From Luscinia megarhynchos (taxonomy: Eukaryota; Chordata; Aves; Passeriformes; Turdidae), in contig JAPFBE010000003.1 in the NCBI GenBank assembly GCA_034336665.1, forward strand, positions 15,850,360 to 15,914,359: a stretch of 64,000 nt of DNA. The letters are read 5' to 3'. This document shows, piece by piece, positions 26,165 through 39,226 of the stretch. Position numbers and translations under genes: made by a program. Each line of letters opens with the position of its first letter. The stretch's first letter is position 1. The notes under the pieces are model-generated. The model worked only from the letters and a program-made list of their open reading frames with translations, was not told where the DNA came from and did not search any database.

Positions 26165-26330
26165 TTTTTTTTTTTTTTTAGATAATAAAAGGTTTTATTT
26201 GGTAACAGAATAGCTTGCTGTGGAAGAAGATATTATTTCTTTTTCTGACACAATATTTGTAGTGGTCTTCTTGGAAGTTGGTTCTTGATTTTAACATTTC
26301 TTTCTCTCTTGACAGAACACTATTCTCTAG
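26165..26330 (-). pseudogene. Possible retroposed transcript 3' end
   Basis: On the minus strand, AATAAA (26199-26194) is followed about 15 nt later by 15 A (26179-26165), the arrangement of a polyadenylated mRNA. Just upstream, a minus-strand frame ending with TAA at 26197-26195 stays open for about 30 codons (ending SSSTASYSVTK), so stop codon and polyadenylation signal overlap. The frame is closed by a TAA further upstream. I cannot assign the protein. It could be a retropseudogene end, a terminal exon of an unknown nested transcript, or chance in AT-rich DNA. Confidence 0.3.
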
Positions 26331-26632
26331 TAATATCCTATATTCATTTGTCATGTTGCCTATGATTTAGTCCCATATTATTTTTGACTATCTGCCATGG
26401 ACTTCAAATCCTCAATACAATATTACAAAATATAATATTACAGATATTTTTTCATCTTTAGAGGTACCCAAAAAAAGCTGCTATTTTCAGTTCCACATCA
26501 GGACTCACTTTGTGGCTCAATTCCAATGTTTAAAGATACATACTTAGGAATAAGTATTTAAAAAAAAAAAAAGGCACGAGGGCAGAGGGTGTTCCTGTCC
26601 AAGAAAAGCACAATATATCTCTTGAAGGGGAC

Positions 26633-26935
26633 ATGTTAGAAGCAGCCAGTCAGAGAAGGTCTGCTCTGAAGTCTGAGCTCAGCAGGGCAGCTGTGGAAAG
26701 AATGGGGCTCCTGCCCCGGTCCCTGGCATCCCCTGGCACCGCAAGGCTGCTCTCAAGGACAGAGCCCTGCAGTGCTGCACTGCCAGGCTGGCAGCAGACA
26801 AAACAACAGATGCACAAGACCTGGCCACTTCAGGAAAAGTCCTCTGAAGCGTTCCTAACTGGATCAGCCACTGAATCTTTCATACATGCACACACAAAGC
26901 ATACTGGTGATTTAGTGAGGCTGAAATTCTTCTAA
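26633..26935. other. GC-richer patch of unknown nature
   Basis: This interval is markedly GC-richer than its surroundings, especially 26640-26840, with an open frame of 100 codons on the plus strand that matches nothing I know. A 13-base A-tract (26560-26572) lies to the left. It may be an old unclassified repeat or an unspliced noncoding exon; I cannot decide. Confidence 0.25.
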
Positions 26936-28684
26936 ACCAGCAAAGTTTCCCCCTCCTTCCAAGCCAGTTTTGTCTTCATTGTTCTAAAAATAACTCCCAT
27001 TCACATTCTAAAAGTCAGATGTTCCTCTCTGCACTGTATTTGGCTGAGATGGATCTTTCTCATAAGAGTACAGAGAAGTAAAGGTGAATAAAAAGTATTT
27101 ATAAATAGCAAACGAATGCTGAAACTAAATTCTGTGGGCATTCTAATGCAGATCAAAACAACTGCAATGACTACTCTCCTTCTAATCTTCAAGCATATAA
27201 TTAAATTCAGATTACTGGTCCGGCTATCTGAACCAAATAGGAAAAAAAAAAAGAAAATAAAACAAACCAAGAATTCGCTTCTTCCTTGAAAAGGGCATAT
27301 GAAATACATAGAATCAGCAAAAGGATGAGAGGGGAGCCCCCCAAAATGTAGTACTAAATTAATAATAAAATACAATACATCCAAATGAACTGCATTCTAA
27401 TTATACTGTAAAATTATTTATCATTGCTTCTTCATGCATTTTCCAAGCAAATAATTAGAAACATTTTACTTAAACAATACTGATCCACGTTATACAAAGC
27501 TAACCCTGAAAAGAACACCATCAAAAAGTTTTTTAAAAAGGACAAAAAGGAGCCACTCAACAACTAATGGCCCTAATATCCAAAGACAGGTCATTTCAAG
27601 AATAAAGTCACATTACTATGCAAGCATATGTGCAGGAGCACATTTAAAGAAACAACTCAAAGATTTATCACAGAGACTTCTGTCACTAAAGTCATTACAA
27701 GTGATTAAAACACATGGTGGACAAACAGTGTACCAAAGAAATTAAAGCCTATAGAAACATCTCTCCATATGAAGTTTCATCTGAATTTGAAGATATTGCT
27801 ACTATTTCAATGTGTGAAACTATTACAAGGCATTTACTCCAATTTTACCAGCTAGGAATCTAACTGAGTATGATTAGTACTAAAAGTGTATCATTGTGCT
27901 TATTTTACACTTCATAGTTAGGGCTTCTTAAAGATATCTGTTATCAGAGTAAATGAACACTAACCATGTTTAAATTCAAGGTGAGTTTTGCCATGCTTTC
28001 TAGTTGAAAAAAAACCCCATTAAACTCACACAGGTGAATAAATCAATTAAGTAAAACCCAAGTCAAGAAGACTAATCTCCAAAGTGGCTCAGACTGCATT
28101 AAGAGGTTATGACTTCATCAAGACAAAATTCAATAAAAAAGACTCACATTCCAGATGAAGAAGAGAAAAAAAACCCTAATCAACTAAGTTCCCCTAAATT
28201 AGCATTATTTGTTAATTGTTAACTGTTATTAATGTAACAACTTAGTAACATAAGCTTCCTTGAAGCAGAAGACAAAAGCTTAGAGTGCTCTGGAATGCTT
28301 CACCACAGAAACAGCAGCAGCAATGTACCATGTACCAAAGACAATTTGAGGGAGGACTCTGAACATTAAGCTGAAAACTCTGAAATAAAGTTTGTGCTCA
28401 GTGCAAGACCACTGCAGAGAAAGTACAGAAAGAGAGTGTTGATTTGTGCTGTAGTGACAGATGTCCTTGTGCTGACCCACCTAGAACACCTTCAAGGTAG
28501 GGGAAATTCAGTTTGCTAAATTACTGCCAACATTTTTGGAAGATATATTAAGGTGACCAACTCAATTTGCAATACACGCAAGCAACTTTCCAGTACAGGA
28601 AAATAAAGCAGAGAAACAAAAGCACAAATTTAATTTGGTGATCTCATTGAAAAGCAGCAGAAAAATAAATATTCATTATAGTAT

Positions 28685-29245
28685 CTGTCCCCTGTCCAGC
28701 TGAGGACACAGATAAGGAATTGGCTGGCTGGATGCAGACAGAGAGTTGTGGTCAATGGCTCCATGTTCCAGCTGGAAGTTGGTGACGAGTGGTGTTCCTC
28801 GGGGCTCTGTCCTGAGTCCAATGCACTTTAATACCTTTATCAGTGACACAGACAGTGAGATTGAGTGCACCTCAGCAAGTTTACAGATGGCATGAAGCTG
28901 AGTGGTACGGCTGGCACAACAGAAGGACAAGAGGCCATCCAGAGGAGGAGTGCAGCCAGGCAGCAGGAGCAGGGAGCAGATTCTGCCACTCCAGGCTGTC
29001 CCCCAGGAGACCCCAGCCGTGGTGCTGTGCCCAGCTCTGGGGCCCTCAGCACAGCAGAAATATGAACGTACCAGAGCAGGTACGGAGCAGGCTGCACACC
29101 AAGGTGTCAGAGGGCTGGAGCAGGGCTCCTGCAGACAAGCTGAGAGAGCTGGGGCTGTCCAGCATTGGAAAGAGCCTGGGGAGAGAGGGGTGGAACAGGA
29201 CAATGGCTGAGGCCCCTTCCAACCCAACCCTCCATGGTGCTCTGA
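28685..29245 (+). mobile_element. CR1 LINE fragment with reverse transcriptase remnant
   Basis: This is the GC-richest interspersed repeat in the window. The left part (about 28735-28900) encodes a decayed piece of the CR1 ORF2 reverse transcriptase, recognisable by TSGVPRGSVLSP near 28785. A frameshift follows, and the position of the catalytic F-A-D-D motif reads F-T-D-G. Sequence then jumps to CR1 3'-proximal text (GAGCAGGCTGCAC, GAGAGAGCTGGGGCTGTCCA, GGCCCCTTCCAACCC), so an internal segment is missing or rearranged. No ATTCTATGATTCT tail is present. The copy is dead; the large open frames on both strands here are by-products of its GC content. Confidence 0.9.
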
Positions 29246-29849
29246 GGACGTGAGCAAACAGAGGCTGGGGGCAGTGGCCAGCCAAGGTCCCACAGACTCC
29301 TAATTGTACAGACATAATCATGATAATGTTCTCTTTTCCTCTCCTGCTTATTTCAATTGTTAGTTGCCTTCTTAGGTCTTGTCTTTAATTAGATGTTAAG
29401 CTCTTTGATGAGGAAACTTTTTGTTATGTTGAAGGCCTCTGGTGGTGTTATAAAATAACTAAGATTTAATGTTTAAAACCATGCTATGGTAATGGTTCTT
29501 TGCATGAACACCATTGTTGTGGTAAAGTATGAGTCTCAAGGTAAGCGAAAGTCTTACCAGAAGTGGTTTTCATTTCATAGTTAAAAGAAATAAAAAGGAA
29601 AGTATTTTAAATCTCACATAACATGAAAACTATCCTCATAATTGAAAGAACAAACATTCATACTAACCTTCTTAATACAAATGCAGTCTGTACTTGCTCT
29701 ATGCCTTCCCTGACCACCATCACTACAGTGATAAAACATTCATATCCAATGAACTTCACTTAACTAGTATTTTTTCCACACTATTAATCTGACAAAAAAT
29801 GTCTCTAAAGCAAATAGAGGAGTTTACTACTGAAGGCATCAGCTACCTC

Positions 29850-29871
29850 AAAAAAAAAAAAAAAAAAAAAA
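29850..29871 (+). repeat. Poly(A) tract, 22 bases
   Basis: An uninterrupted A-tract follows AGCTACCTC. No polyadenylation signal lies just before it. The AATAAA nearby is after the tract, not before it. Confidence 0.9.
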
Positions 29872-32021
29872 GGAAATAAAAGAAAAGGTAAAAGAATATT
29901 ATTCATAACTTAGTCACTGTAATCTAAACAGAAGAATCATCCAGATTAGAAGTTTAGGTATCAATGAAAAATATTTAAACATAAATAGGAAAAGGCAGAT
30001 TCTCCCACAGAGAAAGGCAAGCCAAGCAGAGCTTCTCCTGCTATGCTGACAGCTTCTTGCATGAGAGATTCCCATGACAGCAAAAGCATGTCTGGATATG
30101 TAAGTGACCCAAAAGAGGACCTGAAAAACAGGTCCTGAGAAGAAGGAGATGCATCTAAACAGTAAATAATGTTGGCAGACCTACCAGAAGAAAGGTAATA
30201 AAAAACCCCTCATAATCCTGATTTTCATCCTGCATGTGCTTTTCTATCCTTTGAGTCTTCCAAATTTAATTATGGAGTGTGGAAGGTGGGAGGAGCAGAA
30301 GGGAAAAAAGAGGGAAGGCAATGCTCCTGGCAAAGGGCAAGAAGGGTGGGTGAGGGATGAAGAGAAGGGAAACTATTCCAGGGAATCATGGGAGAAGACA
30401 GTAAAAGGCTGGCATATGGAGAAGTTCTGAAATTAAGAAAGAAAAAAAAATTCTAAGGACAAGATGCTTCAGGCACGAGCAATGAGTTCATCATGATATC
30501 TGAGATTTATATTAGTTTGTAAAAAAATACAGACTTGCAGCATCCAAAAGTCAATATTTGCATAACTGACTTTCTTGTTTCTTATATATCTAGTTACTTC
30601 TTGTACAAACAGGCTTCTAATATTCAGGGAAATAAAAGTAACTTGGAGATATGAATGCAGGGTTCTACACACAGAAAAACACTGTCATTTATTTTCTGCA
30701 AAAAAACCAGTAAAAACTACTAAGAAAATAAGGGCTGGCAACAATATAGGGCACAGCATGTCTCACAAGGTTAAACAGAACTTTCCAAAGTTCAGTTATA
30801 CCCACTGACAAAGGCTGCCAAGGAGATGCTGAGGATAAAGACTAAACCAAAGACGAAACAGCTGTCTTTTGCTTGCAAGTAAACTGTACAGAACCACATA
30901 CATATATTGACAGGCTTAAATACAGATCATCAAGGGATGGATGCATATCCAGACATTTCCTCAGCCACCACAGGCAGCACTCACAGCAGCAGCACAGAGA
31001 CCCAGGCCTTACCCAGCACATCCAACCAAAGCAGGCACTCCTCAGCAGGCAGGCAGACAACATGCAAGATTACAGTGTTAACCACACCATATTATTTCTT
31101 TCCACTAACATTCTCTTTGTGCTTTTCTAGCATTAAAAGAATAATCTCCACCTTCCTTTGGAATCCAGACAGAACGGGTGACACGCTATTTGCTCAGACA
31201 AAAAGTCAGAAATAATTCTTGTAATCTCCTTTGGATTATACCACTTTCTTTGTTGTTGAAGCTACACACTAAACCAGTTTAAATGCAAGTTTAACTTTTA
31301 GGCCTTTTTGTGGAGCTAGATAAGCATTTTATGTTCCTCTCCACTAATATGTCAAAAAACCCAACCAAACACAACCCAGCAAAACACCAATTCACAGAGT
31401 TGAACATCTACTGCTGGAGAGAGATTTTTGTAATATACAGGAGTCATCCTCCCCACAGCTGTAATGAGGAGAGCTAAAAGACAAGTAAAATAAAAATCTT
31501 CATCATGTGCTGAAATTTCAAATATGGATGTTAAATGAATTTCACAGTCTATTTGCATCCATTCTTTAACTGAACAAAATACTTCATAGTTTAGAATAAC
31601 TCTAGTTCTCTGCTTACATGGTAAGATATTTTTAAAAAGCAAAATACATTCAAAATAATTTGCACAACATTTTGCAATAAAATGCAGCTCAAGTGCTTTC
31701 TCCCACTGCAAGGTATTTACTAGACTGCAGTAATTCTCTTAACACTTTCCAAGCTTGAAACACACCTTCTGTTGAATGCTATGAGTCAGTTTTAATGACA
31801 GTGTTATGTTCTATTGCTCTGTAGCTTATGCAAGAGAATGAATTTGCATTAAGTATCCAACTTTAGAAGCCACCTTCTCTTCTCCTTTGTTAATACTGAA
31901 TAAAGGTAAAAAAAGGGCTATATTCTCTGCCTGCTTTCTTATTGTTTTAAAAGAATAAATCTAGTTAGCTGCCAGTAATGTAAAATGGACATATATTTTT
32001 TTATTGCCACTCTACTAATAT

Positions 32022-32035
32022 GGGGGGGGGGGGGG
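32022..32035. repeat. Poly(G) run, 14 bases
   Basis: There are fourteen consecutive G in AT-rich intron, followed by TTATTGTTGTTATTGTTTATGG. Long G runs are rare, prone to length error in sequencing, and can form G-quadruplexes. On the CDKL5 transcript strand it is a C run. Confidence 0.95.
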
Positions 32036-35000
32036 TTATTGTTGTTATTGTTTATGGTTTTTTTCCAGAAAGCCAGAATACAGAAATAAGAGTAAAAGTT
32101 GTCATATTTAGCAAAATTTCAGAATTTTAAACTACGTTTTCTGCATGAAAACTAAACATTAACTTCAGAAGAAGAATAAAACAGTCTAAAATGCAAATTC
32201 AAGAGAGGGAAATAAAATGAGGGAGCAAAAAGACTTACTGCTATCATTAGGTGTGCAATACCTTTGTCTTCTTCAAGAAATTCAACAAGAAAAATTTGTA
32301 ACATCTCTTTCCACTATGAGTCTTTTAGTCCAGACAAAGGCCCAGTTTTATTATGCTTTTCTGTAATTTACTTTGTCCTCTCATTTAAAATTCCCCAACT
32401 CCTCAACCTCCCCCAGCACAGTACGTCATACTTATGCTGGAGTATTTTGGGTAAATTTTTTTTTGTTTGTTTTTGGGTTTTTCAAACAAAGTACACTTCA
32501 CCCAGCTCAACAAAATGAGGGTTTGGCCAATTTTGCCAGAGATAAGACTGGCAAATTTTTAACTGCTTCTCATGCAAACTAATGCCCAAAATTCCTCACA
32601 CATACCCTCGCTACACAAATATTTTTTTCTTATCTCTGCAGATTATATATGCACACACAGAGAAAAAAGTACATAAGAGTGCACCTACTTCTAATGGTAG
32701 GGGACAAAGTCCTCCCAGCAAATTTAATTTCTTAGAAGTTCAACTAAATGACCACCTTTCTTGTCTTTATTTAAAGTAATTGTGATTTAAATGGATTACC
32801 TCCTCTACTCTTTCTACTTTCTAGAAATGAATCATATATAAGTCAAAAGCTTCACTGAAGTCATAACTTACTACCTTTTTAGCACTTTTGAACAGATCCT
32901 AGATTTCCAAGCAAGAAAAAGATAATTTACTTCTTATTTTTAGTCTAAGTTCACAAGATAAACTCTACAAAAATGAAGAAAGGAATGATGGACATCTTCC
33001 TCCATGGTTGGAAGATCTTCTGTAAAAGACTAGGCTTTTACAGTAATAAATTATATTTCTGCAGTGCAGAAAAAGCACCATGAAAACCTGATTTCTCATA
33101 TAACAGTGGGCTAGAAGACTGATACAGACCACCACCTTCTGAAAGCTCTACATAGAAAACACTTGCAAAATAAAGGAACTCTTTGGACTGAAGAAATTAT
33201 ATGCTTTATAAACCTGTAGAGACAGCAGCTCATGAATTAACAAAGGACCGTCACCCACACGAGGGTAAAACAGATACATGGATCACACTTTGCCCAGCAT
33301 ATTGGAGAACAATATTCCCTTTTATGAAACAAGTGTAAGGAAAATGTCAACTGTCTCCAGCACTAAAAGAGTAAATTTCTCAAAATAGAAGGTCTGTCAT
33401 TATTGCCATGAGATGTGAACACAAATTATACTGCCATTTTTATTAATTTGCAAGTAAAAACAGAGAGGCAAAATCTAATACCATTCTGATCTTGTTTGGG
33501 GGTGTGAGGAGGAGGTATCAGCCCTTTTCTTTTACTTATGTAAAAGCAAGCCTTCTTTTTTTTTTTTTTCTTCTCTTAAAAGAACTTCTCCATATAGTGC
33601 TTGAATCTGCTCCAATAACAAGCTCTCAATTCATTTCAGAAATATATTCTAGCTCTAGAAGTTCAATTAATTGAGGGGAAGGGGGGAGGAATCCATCAGC
33701 ACATTTTCCAACTATTAGAAACTTCTTGGCAAGCTGAGAACTTGGCCAACTGAGAACTTAAGTAATTTTGTACCCTTAACTCCAGTGGCAATGAAATACC
33801 ATGATCTTACTTCTAGTTCAGCCTCTAAGCAGCAGTAGCAGCCAAGCAACACCAGAAATAGAACATGGAAGGCAGTTAGCTTCAGGCATTTTGAAAGTCT
33901 CCTCAGCACACATTAACACATCAAGCAAGATAAAGGTTAATGAAATATGCACAGATATACACACTGCAAACAAAAGCAACTATTTTAAGCCTGATGAAAG
34001 TGTTGATGGACTTTCTTTAAGTAAGATTGTTAATTTATATTCAGAGTATAGTTTTGTTAATAATTAAAAACCATTATGTCAAATGCCATTATTAGGAAGA
34101 TAAATACATTTGCACCAAAAACCTGAATCAATGAGATCTTGCAACACTTGATTTCAAAAGCAGAGGTAAAAGATTTCTTCCCTCCCCATAGTTTTTAAAT
34201 GCAGCATGCCATCAAAAATAGTTTGCGTCCTCTTCTTTCATATGAGAAAAGGGAAATCCACTCCCAAGACACAGTACACAAGCAGGCTCTCCTCAAAGCT
34301 GTTTGAAAACTTGTGCCTACTTGAGGAAAATACTGAAATGAATGCTTAGTAAAAAGAAGAAATACTATTTAACGCCATCTGAAGTATCCAATTAAAATGG
34401 CAAAACATTAAAACTTTCAGAGTTCAAGAATATAGGCAGCTAGAGGTTCAAGAATAATAAACTCTTATTTTACTTGTAACAGAGGCACTGTCAAGTGCCC
34501 ACTAAGCAAATGTAATTCATACAAAAACCCAGGGCTAATTTAGTTGGTGTCCTTTTAGCAGTTCTTTGCCCAATTTACATTTATCCTGCTTAGTTTATGT
34601 AAACTGTTTGGACACTGAATGTGCCAGCTTGAATTTGGCAAGGAAAACATGCTTTTACTATGTAGAGCCTGATTTATTTTCATTTCTATCTAATTAGTTA
34701 AAAATAAGTGTGATGGGAGATTTATGCTAAACAAAAAACCAAGACTTTCATCTGTGACATTTATACCATATTTAAAGGAATCAAGAATATTTTTTAAAAG
34801 TCTACTTTTAGAATGGGAGGCCATGAGAAGTCAAATCTGTCTAGTATTGAAACAATTAATGTAAATATATTATGCTTTATAGTAAGATTATGCAAACTAC
34901 TTAGAAAGTGTACAAACCAAAGCCATCACAATACAAAGCATGAGCCACCTGTGGTGTGTTCCATTCAATTCACAACCATACAACTACAGAATTCCCCATC

Positions 35001-38000
35001 CTCAGTACAGTATGGATCACAGCATCTACTCCCTACCACAGTACATTCCCATGCTGTCCTTATTCACAGAACTTCGATAACAGAAGGAAAACAAAACAGA
35101 AACCCCACAACAACAAAACCACACACACACAAAACAAAGATAAAAACAAACAATCAAAAATCTCCAAGACTACTTCAGTTTTTCTTCTGGATAGAACCCA
35201 AATCAGTTTTTGAGGTGATAAAAATTTTTCACCCTCAAAAAAAATCTTCACACAATGAGTTTCACACACTGCACATAAATCAGCAAGACACCACTGAGGA
35301 TTGCCAGCAAAAGACCACTAAGGAGCAAAGGACTGCTGTATCACTTGAGACTCCAATGTTTATTAAATTCCACACACAAATGAAGCCAAAACCTTGACAG
35401 GTCTTCAATTAACACCAACCGATAAACTCTCACATAGCAACTCAAGACAACAGGAAATAACACAAGTCTCTAGTCCTCTGCATTGACCTCCCCATGGGTC
35501 TCAGTCCCATGTGAGGGATATAAATTCTTTTCTTTTCCTGCAGTAAAGAAAAATAGCTTCCAAAACCTGGCTCAGAGGAGCCATACAATCTTAATATTCC
35601 CTCCAGAAAGTTACCTTAAAAGGGAAATATAAACAGCAGTTTGGGGTAGTGGGACTACCACATTCATAATCATACAGCACCTTCAGAGAAACTGCCCAAT
35701 CTAATCTCATGTCATCCCTACACAACAGATAACAATCCATCATTTCAGTAAAACAGCAATGCACATTTTCCCCATGGCAAACCAGGAAATTCTTTCTAGA
35801 TCTGGCAGTGAGACCACACTAAAGAAATATCAATGTGCCAAGGACACCTTCACTAGGAGTAAAACAAGCACCTACACTCACATTGTAAGCACAATACTGA
35901 GCTTTGACAGCTCACCTGAAATGAAAAGAGTAGAAAACTCAGGTAAGAGCTTTTACAGCTGAAAGAAAGAAAGGAATCAACATTTGCTTGGCTTCCAGCA
36001 AAGGTACACCTCCACTGAGCTGCTCTTTCAACAAGTAACTTAGATCAGCACACTTTTCAACACTGATGGGTTATTTGGCATCAGTATGTCAGCCAGTTAC
36101 AATCAAACATACTACCTTAATTAAAAATCCTCATATTTATAATACATAATTTGATTCACAGGAAAGTACTAACCAATTTATTTACTAGCTTCTAAACACT
36201 CCAATATGAAATTGCAAGTATCAGCTTTCATAAACTCTTGACACCATATAACCTATAATGTAGCAGAAGCAAAGATGTAAGAAGCTCCAGATACATCAAC
36301 AAAGTGTCAGAAGCCAGAAACACACCATTTTGTGTATATATTTTTGTACACATGTACATCTATATTTTTAAAAACATATACATACTATATAGTATACACA
36401 GTAGTAAGAAAACATAATATGAGAGAAAATGTAAAGAAGCATTTGTCTTTTAGAATATCCTGATGGCAGACCTATAACCACATCCAGATTGTGAAAAAAA
36501 CCTGGTTTCCAGAAGTGAGCAGAGAGCAGAAAAAGGAGGTGCACTAGGTTAGAACTACAGAAGACATGTGGCTGGAAGGGAGTAAGTAGAAGAGCAGAGC
36601 CTGCTCTGCTCTAGCTCAAAATGGGAAAAAGTCATTCAATCAGACTGCTCAGGACTCAGGCTATAATCCTTATTATGTGTGTGGAGCATTCGAACAAGAC
36701 AAATTAGAACAACATGATGACAGATGTGCTTTGACTGCAGTATCCAGAGCAAAAAAATCCCATCAAGAACAACCAAACAACAACAACAAAAAAAATCCTG
36801 TATCACATTTACAGCACTGAGAATAAATGATCAGCAATGAGAAGAAAACAATTTACACAAAACCCAAATCAACAAATTTAAGAGCACAAGGATGAGCAGA
36901 TAAAAATTCAACAGTCTCAAGGAAGCTTGTACTGAACACTATTCACTCACATTTAGCACAGTATATTCATCTGCCCAAAGTTTCCTGCTTTTTGATAGTT
37001 AGATTTTTTAACTGCTGGCACTGCCTCTCAATATCAAATCAACCTAATATAATACATCTATACTAACAAAACTGAAGTCTACAAAAGTACTTCTAAGTTG
37101 CATTCCATTTCATCCTCTAACTGCTTGTCTAATGGCACACAATTAGTTTTGAAAAATCTCTAAAGGAAAATCAAGGTTTTTTTCTCTGCAGTGAACTGGA
37201 GTCTCATCTATTTTCTTCAGTGTCATGCTGGCTGATTAGCTTCTTTTTTTGCACTCAGGTAAGACCTCAGTAGTCAACTGGGAACCTCCTGAAATCTGCA
37301 AATCATGAAGCAAAAATTACCATTCTAAAAGATCTGTGCTTTCTTAATTTCTCCTGTTTAAATGAGGTCAGTACACAAAAAACACATTCTAGAAGGAAAA
37401 GCTAGGGTCCAGATGAGCTGAATAATCGAAAAATAACAGAGATAGTGCGATGCTGTCTCAGGTGTTCCCCATTGCTAGCAAGACTTCCAAAGAACCTGCA
37501 GCCCAATTCATCTGAATAAACCACAACAGCAATGTATGACTGGAAATTCTGCATCCCAGATGTTATAAAGCCTGCGCTTTCTACAGACCCAAGAAAAATA
37601 AACTGCCTTCAGTATTTTCTTGTTGTTCTATCAAAAAAAAGAAGAAGAAAAAAAGAATTATGCTCTAAAATAACTTCATCAATAGCAGAACAACGACTGT
37701 ACTGAGGGACTACAGTCAACTGAATTCATAGGTACACTAAGCAAAAAGGCAATGATAAAGTTTCATTTCAAGAGAACAGATGATATTTTGCAAGACATAT
37801 GGTATTTATTTTTATACATTAGTCATAGAAGAATACTACAGGCCTAATTTTTCTTTAAAATAGCACAGTATTTTATGTTGAGGTGTACTGCTAATATTAA
37901 TTTTGTACAGTTTACATTTTTTTTAGTTGAAAAATTTCTGATTATAAATCAGGAACATACTATACATGGAAAGGAGCATTCAGTATACATACAGGTGTGT

Positions 38001-38420
38001 AGAGCACCTTTTAAAAAATAACAAGTCCTAACAAAAACTATTACCAAATTCAGAGAAGGAAAAAAAAAGCCAAATGCAAACACATGGCAATTTTTGAGTA
38101 TCTCTTATATTTTCAATAAAATCTCCTAAAAGCTACATTATACATAAAATAGCAACAAATAACTGGCTTTGGATTGCTGCAATGACTGTCAGGTCAGTAC
38201 AGAGTAGGCAAAAAGGCACTCAACAATATCAGCAACAGATTCCATCTGAACTGTAATATATCCTTGTTGACTTCATCTAAGGAAAAAGTGTTCCAAAACC
38301 CTACATTTTTTAATATTCCATTTTTTAATATGAGAAAATGTGATAGAAAATAACCTCTTTCTCAATTTATGCAAGTTTTGACTGAAATCTACATATTATT
38401 CTTGTAGTAATTTAAAGGTC

Positions 38421-38439
38421 ATTTATTTATTTATTTATT
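38421..38439. repeat. ATTT microsatellite
   Basis: Nearly five perfect ATTT units. Confidence 0.9.
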
Positions 38440-38949
38440 AAAATGAATATTCAACTCTCAAGTCAATGCAACAGATTCTTTGGCTGAGGCTGTTTCAGTA
38501 TCATCAATGTAAATTTCCTGTAAGTTTTTTCATGTCTTAACGTTTGTTAATTGTTCTCCTCTTTCTCAAACCTGTTTTCCAGTTAGAGTCCTTCAGGGCT
38601 CTCCTATATAAAAACTTCCATGTAGCATCAAAAGTAATGATGGGAAAAGATTATCTATTCCTTAAAGGAAAAATAAAAACAAATGCCCTCCTAAAAAGCC
38701 CTTATCCCAAATCAAGGCAGAAAATCTAATAAAAATGCAGACATAGAAAACAGAGTTTGGTGGTTTGTGAAAGTAGCTCTTGCAGGGGTCAGCACATTCA
38801 GAGAGAAGACAACAGAACTTGACTGAAGCCTCACCATTAAGAAATGGTCTTTATCATGGTAGGTCCAGCATGTGTTTAAAGAGTAAAACACCCTAATATT
38901 ATTTTATGGTGTTTTAAGAATGGATTTATTGCTATCCTTACTGTTATAG

Positions 38950-38975
38950 AAGCCTGTGAAGTACACCACAGGCTT
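38950..38975. repeat. Short hairpin, 9-bp stem
   Basis: AAGCCTGTG and CACAGGCTT form a perfect 9-bp stem around an 8-base loop. It is too short to be a microRNA precursor on its own, and no function is claimed. Confidence 0.7.
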
Positions 38976-39190
38976 TGCATTCACAGAACTTCATTGAATA
39001 GAAAACCAAAGCTAACAAAAATAAAAGTGTCCACAAATATTTGCAAGACAATACTTAAATGTTTCAGGATACAAGATGCTCAATTCTAGCTGCTCTTGAT
39101 CCAGATAAAGTTGTTTGCTAATCCAAATATCCACAGCCCATCACAAATCCCTATTTCTACCACCTCTACAAACCCAGGGTGAAAAACCAG

Positions 39191-39226
39191 TTTAAAAGTT
39201 TAAACTTTTAAAGTTTAAAAGTTTAA
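39191..39226. repeat. 22-bp palindrome with overlapping tandem repeat
   Basis: TTTAAAAGTTT is followed by its exact reverse complement (39191-39212). The same AGTTTAAA-type unit then repeats to about 39226, so the region is both inverted and tandem repeat. Confidence 0.93.

Noticed and set aside
26573..26581. GGCACGAGG directly after an A-tract, identical to a classic cDNA library adaptor
   Set aside because: A 9-mer is expected about once in a window this size on both strands, and flanking sequence continues without a junction, so cloning contamination is not supported.
28676..29293. 205-codon minus-strand open frame and overlapping plus-strand frames
   Set aside because: All lie within or at the edge of the CR1 copy at 28685-29245 and are not read in the element's own coding frame.
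34813..35397. 194-codon plus-strand open frame
   Set aside because: Low-complexity Lys/Asn/Thr/Gln/His composition caused by A-rich DNA, no domain signature and no splice or promoter context.
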